In this document: piece after piece, positions 1 to 4,126 of the stretch | How positions within the stretch are numbered: position 1 is the first letter of the stretch | How the letters are laid out: the number at the start of each line of letters is the position of its first letter | Assembly (NCBI GenBank): GCA_034409055.1 | Contig: DAOUMU010000489.1 | Coordinates: 1-7,815, forward strand | Origin: DAOUMU01 sp034409055 | GTDB lineage: Bacteria > Chloroflexota > Anaerolineae > 4572-78 > J111 | DNA: 7,815 bases | Reading direction: 5' to 3' | Made by a program: the position numbers and the translations under genes | The notes under the pieces: generated by a model | Database searches by the model: none | Told to the model about the DNA's origin: nothing | Seen by the model: only the letters and a program-made list of their open reading frames with translations

Positions 1-111
1 TGATTAGCCTTATTTTGATTGTGACAAAAATAACTTTCTTGTAAAAATTTGATTTTACCTTAGATTATTAGGCATAATGGGCAAATAAATTTAGTTAATT
101 CAAGAAAAAAT
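1..111. other. AT-rich leader without a recognisable gene
   Basis: By hand count the first 120 bases are about 25% GC, far lower than the downstream genes. One frame is open from 64 into the GNAT gene, but its codons up to about 111 do not resemble the acetyltransferase family and it has no ATG, GTG or TTG start. Weak promoter-like hexamers occur, such as TTGTAA near 39 followed by TAGATT near 61, but they cannot be told from chance in sequence this AT-rich. No RNA gene or terminator hairpin was seen. Confidence 0.5.
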
Positions 112-147
112 AAGCGAACGTCGAGTATTAAGGCCATAAAGAACTCT

Positions 148-465
148 TTGTGCTTTGCTCTTTTTGATAGAGATGAGCAGATTGGCTTTGCCAGGGTGGT
201 TACAGATTATACCCGTTTTGCCTATATGATGGATGTTTTTGTCCTGGAAGCGTATCAGGGTAGAGGGTTAGGCAGATGGTTGGTAGAATGTATTATGGCC
301 TGTCTAAGTTTACAGGGCATTCCACGTATGCTCTTGGCTACCAGTGACGCCCATGAATTTTATCGAAAGCTTGGGTTTGAGAAATTAAGTGAACCTGACA
401 AACTGATGCTGAAAGTCTTTGACCAGCCTGGGGATAGCCAGACTGACGTTGAATGTGACAACTGA
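148..465 (+). CDS. GNAT-family N-acetyltransferase, probably 5'-truncated
   Basis: This is a GNAT-fold acetyltransferase that would use acetyl-CoA; the acceptor is unknown. The acetyl-CoA loop (motif A, Q/RxxGxG) is visible as QGRGLG at residues 37-42, after the beta strand DVFVLEAY. A later segment TSDAHEFYRKLGF (about 65-77) is the usual motif B region with its Tyr. The only ordinary start in this frame is the TTG at 148, and it gives 105 residues, while this family usually has about 135-145. Family-like sequence (KRTSSIKAIKNSLCF) continues in frame upstream to about position 112. The true N-terminal 30 or so residues (first strand and helix) are therefore absent and the upstream DNA is AT-rich and unrelated. 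It may be a decayed remnant, or it may start at a non-standard codon. It does not clearly belong to the glycosyltransferase operon that begins 24 bp downstream. Confidence 0.75.
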   Translation: MCFALFDRDEQIGFARVVTDYTRFAYMMDVFVLEAYQGRGLGRWLVECIMACLSLQGIPRMLLATSDAHEFYRKLGFEKLSEPDKLMLKVFDQPGDSQTDVECDN

Positions 466-481
466 GCCCGGTTAATATAAA
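449..481 (+). promoter_or_regulatory. possible sigma-70-like promoter ahead of the GT4 operon
   Basis: TTGAAT at 449-454 and TAATAT at 473-478 are 18 bp apart, each matching 4 of 6 consensus bases; TATAAA at 476-481 is a closer -10 match but is spaced too far. A start site 7-10 bp downstream would fall at or next to the ATG at 490, and no Shine-Dalgarno sequence precedes that ATG. A leaderless transcript would explain both facts. This is a weak match in an AT-rich stretch and is only suggestive. Confidence 0.22.
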
Positions 482-489
482 ATGACAAT

Positions 490-1845
490 ATGCGCGTTCT
501 CATCATAAATTATGAATTTCCTCCGATTGGAGCAGGGGGAGGAAAAGCCAGTCAAAAAATAGCGGCCTGCCTGGTTGAAATGGGGCATACCGTGCGGGTC
601 ATCACCAGCCGGCCGACTCAACTTTACTCTTTTTTTGGTAACGTCTCTTTGCTCATTGGTCTGGGCTTCTGGATTTATTTGCTTTACGCCAAGCTCGTTT
701 TTGCCGAAGACCTGAGCGACCACGGCTTTACCATCCTGGGAACACTCTTGCTGCTAACCGGCTTTATCCTGCGCCATACCGGCCTGACCTGGGAATTGAC
801 CAATCCCATCCGGGGTCTGAAGGGGGTGGAATTTGTTGATGGGGTGGAGATACAACGGGTCTCTGTGCTACGCCAGCGACAGGAATATTGCTCTACCTTT
901 GAGATGGCTACTTTTTTGTTGAGTGGCCTCTGGCATAGCCTATGGCAGGTGCCCGATTTCAAACCCGATATTGTGCACGTTTTCTTTGGCATTCCCGATG
1001 GCCCGATTGGCTGGGTCCTCAAGCGAGTCTATGGCCTGCCCTATCTCATCTCGCTACGGGGAGCCGACGTACCCTCTGATGAGGTCAAGCGTTTTGCCAA
1101 ACATTACAAAGTACTCCGTCCGTTTATTCGCTGGCTCTGGCATGATGCGCATGCCCTGGTCGCTGTTTCCAACGGACTACGTGAATACGCCTTTGGAACT
1201 GCTCCCGATTTGCCCATCGACGTTATTCCCAATGCCATCGAGCTATCTGTTTTTATCCCTCCCCGCCACCGCCGCCAAGATGGCCCGGTCCGGCTCCTAT
1301 TTGTGGGGCGTTTCAACGCCTTTAAGAATGTGGAAACCTTGCTGGAGGCTGTTAGTTATCTTAAAGGGATGAAAGTCGATAATTTTGAGTTACAACTGGT
1401 TGGCGATGGGGAACGCCGTTCAGATTTGGAGCATTTAACCGTTGAAAAAGGGTTAACCAGGCACGTGCGCTTTCTAGGCTGGGTTGACCGTGAGGCAATT
1501 GTCGAGCGCTATCGTCAGGCTGATCTGTTTGTGACAGCCACCACCTGGGAGGGGATGCCTAACACGGTTTTAGAAGGTATGGCCTGTGGCCTGCCGGTGG
1601 TGGCCACCCGGGCCTCCGGTTTGGGTGAATTGGTTCATGATGGTGTCAATGGCTATCTGGTTGACATCAATGACCCCGCTGCCCTGGCCGATCGCCTGGC
1701 CGACCTGATTGACAACCCTTACGAACGATGGCGTATGGGTAAAGAAAGTCGCAAAATTGCCGAGCAAGAATTTGCCTGGGAGTACATTACGGAGCAGTAC
1801 GTGAAGATTTATGAACGTATTTTAAAGCGAAATGGGCCTGGGTGA
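490..1845 (+). CDS. GT4-type glycosyltransferase with an N-terminal membrane hairpin insertion
   Basis: This is a GT-B fold, retaining glycosyltransferase of family 4 (glycosyl transferases group 1), expected to move a sugar from a nucleotide donor to a lipid-linked or glycan acceptor on the cytoplasmic face. The N-terminal acceptor domain begins MRVLIINYEFPPIGAGGGKAS, with its glycine-rich loop at 11-18. The C-terminal donor domain shows FVGRFNAFKN (271-280, conserved R274 and K279), LVGDGERR, and the EX7E motif WEGMPNTVLEG (E354, E362). Residues about 43-107 are not normal for the family. They hold two strong hydrophobic stretches (about 48-70 and 80-95) inserted between the second strand (VRVITS, 35-40) and the usual GVEFVDGVEIQRV segment. 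This should tie the enzyme to the membrane. The ATG at 490 is chosen because the first Rossmann strand starts immediately. The gene overlaps the next by 14 nt if that gene starts at 1832, suggesting co-expression. Acceptor and sugar are unknown. Confidence 0.9.
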   Translation: MRVLIINYEFPPIGAGGGKASQKIAACLVEMGHTVRVITSRPTQLYSFFGNVSLLIGLGFWIYLLYAKLVFAEDLSDHGFTILGTLLLLTGFILRHTGLTWELTNPIRGLKGVEFVDGVEIQRVSVLRQRQEYCSTFEMATFLLSGLWHSLWQVPDFKPDIVHVFFGIPDGPIGWVLKRVYGLPYLISLRGADVPSDEVKRFAKHYKVLRPFIRWLWHDAHALVAVSNGLREYAFGTAPDLPIDVIPNAIELSVFIPPRHRRQDGPVRLLFVGRFNAFKNVETLLEAVSYLKGMKVDNFELQLVGDGERRSDLEHLTVEKGLTRHVRFLGWVDREAIVERYRQADLFVTATTWEGMPNTVLEGMACGLPVVATRASGLGELVHDGVNGYLVDINDPAALADRLADLIDNPYERWRMGKESRKIAEQEFAWEYITEQYVKIYERILKRNGPG

Positions 1846-4126
1846 ACGAGTGGGGGCAATTTCGCCTATGCGATTGCAGACGATTGTCATCCTGATCTTC
1901 ACCCTGGCCGGTTTTGCTCTACGCTTACATTACCTGACCACTACCCACCCCTTTTTTGATGAGTACACCACGGTTTTGGCCGCCCGCCAGATTTTGCAGC
2001 AGGGTTGGCCTATCTTACCCTCCGGCCTTTTTTACGAGCACGGCCTGCTGGCCACTTATTTGACCACTCCTTTTACTGCTCTCTTTATCGACGCCCCTTT
2101 GTCCCAATGGCAGCCGGCTCATTGGGGACTCATGCTCGCTCGTTGGCCCAGTCTCTTAATCGGTACCGCTACCATCCCTTTAATTTACACCTTAGGCCAG
2201 CGTGGCTTCAATGCCCAACCGGGACAAGTGACCCCCGCCCCTTTGCTGGCCGCCGGCCTGTTCGCTCTGAGCCCGGAAGGGATGGTGTGGGGAGGACGAA
2301 CCCGCATGTATGCCCTGGCGACGCTTCTGGTTTTGCTGGCGGTTTATTGGGCCTACCGGGGAGCGATATACCCCGCCCCGGCCAAATACCGTTGGTGGGC
2401 CCTGCTGGCGCTCCTGGCCACCCTGCTGACCCAGTTCGGAGCAATCATGCTGATTCCCCCCCTGGTGATAAGTATGCTTGTCGTAGGCTGGCTCTCGCAT
2501 CGAATGGCGAATGGCGAATGGCGAATGGCGAACGGCGAACGGCGAATCAACACGCAACACGCAACACGCAACACGCAACACGCAACACGCAACACGCAAC
2601 ACGTTTCACGTTTCTGGTCCCTCCGCCCGGCAGTTCTGCTTGAAGCTGCTGCGCTGGCTACTGTGATTGGCCTGGCCATCTTGATCAAACGGCTGGGACG
2701 CCCCCTCGGTGTAGAGGCATTAAGCCACTCAGCCGAGAATAGCCACCCCCTGGCGGACCTGTTCAACAATACTGTTGCTTACCAAACCACTTTTTACTTC
2801 ACCTGGCCCGACACTATCAAATTTCTCTCCCGCCAATTCGGTGTTCCCCACCATTTCTGGCTGACGCTAGCCCTCCTTGTGGGGGGCGTCATCGGCCTGA
2901 TCTTTTGGTTGAGTAGCAAAAAACACACCACTGACCACAATCATCAGAGCGCCCTCTATCCATCACGCAACACGCAACACGCTCCACGCTCCACGCCTCA
3001 TCCCTTCACTCTTTTCCTCTGGCTCATCTTTGGCCTTATCATCATTGAAATGGTCACCCTGCTCGAACCGTTCCGGCGCAACCCCCGCTACATTGTCATG
3101 TACCTACCCTTCTTCTACCTCATTGCCGCCAGATCAATCAATTATCAATTGGTAATTAGTAATTATCAATTAAAACATTTTTACCGGTTCTCGTTTCTTA
3201 AATCTCCCTTCTTCAATCTTCTAGCCTCCCTTGCCCTTCTGGCCCTCATCATTACGCTCGGTTTCAATGACCTGCGTGTTGCGCTCCTCACACCCGAACC
3301 GGCTTACGAAGAGGCTTTTGCCCGAATTCAGGCTGACTGGCAACCCGGCGACACCCTGTTAACGATGAATACCCCGGCTGCCGGTCTCTACCTCGGTCAT
3401 GCCGATGGCTTTACCGTCCAGACTGACGCCGATCAATTTTTACTGCATACCCGTACCGCCCCCGTTGATCGCTGGTTGGGGGTCCCCTGGGTGGGCCGAG
3501 CAGCCGATTTCAACGCTGTCCTCAATGCCAATGAGCGCGTTTGGTTTGTCATCGATACCATCCGGCAGCCAGTTTACTTTCGGGGCGACTGGCAGGCTAT
3601 CGTTAACACCCAAATGGAGCAGGTCTGGGCCAAAGACAATGTCCTCATCTACCGCACCTATCCCGACCGTACCCCTTTACCCACCGAACCCGGCACCCTC
3701 ATCAATGCTACACTGGGCGACTCGATTCAACTGGTCGGTTATGCGGTCAATAACTCAAAATTTCAGCAACCGGCAGCGCAAGCCGGTGAGACTCAAAACT
3801 CAACCCTGGCCTTGGTGCTGTTCTGGCAGCCGCTTGTGCCTCTGTCCATTGACTACACTACCTTTCTTCATCTTCGTGACCCCAACGGCCTGGTCATTGC
3901 CCAACGTGATGGCCAACCCGTCGATGGAGCTTACCCGACCAGCCACTGGCAGCCCGGCGAAACTGTCATCGACCCCATTACCTTGCCCTTACCCGAAGGT
4001 TTGCCGGCTGGGCGCTACACCCTCTTCACCGGCCTCTACCAACTCGATACCCTGGAACGCTTGCCCGTCGCCAACGATACCTCCGGCGAAAATGCCATTT
4101 TGTTGGGGGAGATCACTCTGCCATGA
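1832..4126 (+). CDS. GT39-like (ArnT/PMT-type) polytopic membrane glycosyltransferase with extracytoplasmic C-terminal domain
   Basis: This 764-residue protein resembles family-39, lipid-phosphate-sugar-dependent GT-C transferases. After the first helix (about 15-33) comes the catalytic-type acidic pair in FFDEYTT (D43, E44), in the first extracytoplasmic loop. About a dozen hydrophobic segments run to about residue 477, including GGRTRMYAL (154-162) and NPRYIVMYLPFFYL (417-430), the RY..P element common in this group. Residues about 490-764 form a soluble domain. Its first part is alpha/beta-like. The last 140 residues are beta-rich (LGDSIQLVGYAV, LVLFWQPL, YTTFLHLRD, WQPGE, LFTGLYQLD) and have a counterpart in the next gene. 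Three tandem-repeat insertions interrupt the membrane part at residues 224-260, 377-388 and 436-447. A start at the ATG at 1868 (residue 13) is also plausible: a purine-rich GTGGGGGC lies upstream and the first helix follows at once. The stop overlaps the next start as ATGA. Donor and acceptor are unknown. Confidence 0.85.
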   Translation: MGLGERVGAISPMRLQTIVILIFTLAGFALRLHYLTTTHPFFDEYTTVLAARQILQQGWPILPSGLFYEHGLLATYLTTPFTALFIDAPLSQWQPAHWGLMLARWPSLLIGTATIPLIYTLGQRGFNAQPGQVTPAPLLAAGLFALSPEGMVWGGRTRMYALATLLVLLAVYWAYRGAIYPAPAKYRWWALLALLATLLTQFGAIMLIPPLVISMLVVGWLSHRMANGEWRMANGERRINTQHATRNTQHATRNTQHVSRFWSLRPAVLLEAAALATVIGLAILIKRLGRPLGVEALSHSAENSHPLADLFNNTVAYQTTFYFTWPDTIKFLSRQFGVPHHFWLTLALLVGGVIGLIFWLSSKKHTTDHNHQSALYPSRNTQHAPRSTPHPFTLFLWLIFGLIIIEMVTLLEPFRRNPRYIVMYLPFFYLIAARSINYQLVISNYQLKHFYRFSFLKSPFFNLLASLALLALIITLGFNDLRVALLTPEPAYEEAFARIQADWQPGDTLLTMNTPAAGLYLGHADGFTVQTDADQFLLHTRTAPVDRWLGVPWVGRAADFNAVLNANERVWFVIDTIRQPVYFRGDWQAIVNTQMEQVWAKDNVLIYRTYPDRTPLPTEPGTLINATLGDSIQLVGYAVNNSKFQQPAAQAGETQNSTLALVLFWQPLVPLSIDYTTFLHLRDPNGLVIAQRDGQPVDGAYPTSHWQPGETVIDPITLPLPEGLPAGRYTLFTGLYQLDTLERLPVANDTSGENAILLGEITLP
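2501..2549 (+). repeat. heptamer array CGAATGG (GGCGAAT family), 7 units
   Basis: Four units of CGAATGG are followed by two of CGAACGG and one CGAATCA, with no spacers. The in-frame product is R-M-A-N-G-E-W repeated, at residues 224-239 of the second gene of the operon. The last unit overlaps the following CAACACG array by two bases. The core GCGAAT is the same as in the octamer arrays at 5043-5108 and, inverted, at 7444-7540. Confidence 0.95.
2548..2610 (+). repeat. heptamer array CAACACG, 8 perfect units plus one variant
   Basis: Eight exact CAACACG units (2548-2603) end in the variant TTTCACG (2604-2610). The translation is the heptapeptide QHATRNT in cyclic order. The array lies directly after a membrane segment ending VGWLSHR and before the next hydrophobic stretch, so it forms a basic, low-complexity loop. 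This is the longest of four arrays of this motif in the window. Confidence 0.95.
2961..2995 (+). repeat. heptamer array CATCACG / CAACACG / CTCCACG, 5 units
   Basis: The order is CATCACG, CAACACG twice, CTCCACG twice, in unbroken 7-bp phase. It encodes PSRNTQHAPRST (about residues 377-388) between two membrane segments of the 1832-4126 protein. The CATCACG edge unit also begins the array at 7205. Confidence 0.9.
3139..3173 (+). repeat. degenerate AT-rich heptamer array YAATTAD, 5 units
   Basis: CAATTAT, CAATTGG, TAATTAG, TAATTAT and CAATTAA follow one another exactly every 7 bp. They encode INYQLVISNYQL (residues 436-447) between a membrane helix ending FFYLIAARS and the next helix. The local AT content is strikingly higher than the surrounding coding sequence. 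The region also looks partly palindromic because AATT is self-complementary. Confidence 0.75.
4105..4111 (+). promoter_or_regulatory. ribosome binding site for the 4123 gene, inside the preceding gene
   Basis: GGGGGAG lies 11 nt upstream of the ATG at 4123. Together with the ATGA start/stop overlap this supports the ATG at 4123 as the start and translational coupling to the preceding gene. Confidence 0.5.

Noticed and set aside
224..260. Heptapeptide repeats as coiled coils
   Set aside because: These are protein residues of the 1832-4126 product, not bases. The 7-residue period comes from 3 x 7 bp, and QHATRNT or RMANGEW lacks hydrophobic a/d positions, so a leucine-zipper reading is not supported.
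466..489. Transcription terminator between the GNAT and GT4 genes
   Set aside because: The gap is only 24 bp and holds no convincing stem-loop, only a possible 4-bp GTTG/CAAC pairing inside the GNAT end.
2501..2610. Insertion sequence or MITE
   Set aside because: No transposase, terminal inverted repeats or target-site duplication could be seen around any array.
2192..2769. Overlapping minus-strand open frames with LRVACCV or FAIRHSP repeats
   Set aside because: These are antisense readings of the heptamer arrays. The repeats have no stop on either strand, which makes long false frames.
3139..3173. AT-rich palindromic hairpin or terminator
   Set aside because: The apparent symmetry comes from the self-complementary AATT inside each heptamer. 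It is within an open frame and lacks a GC stem or U-tract.
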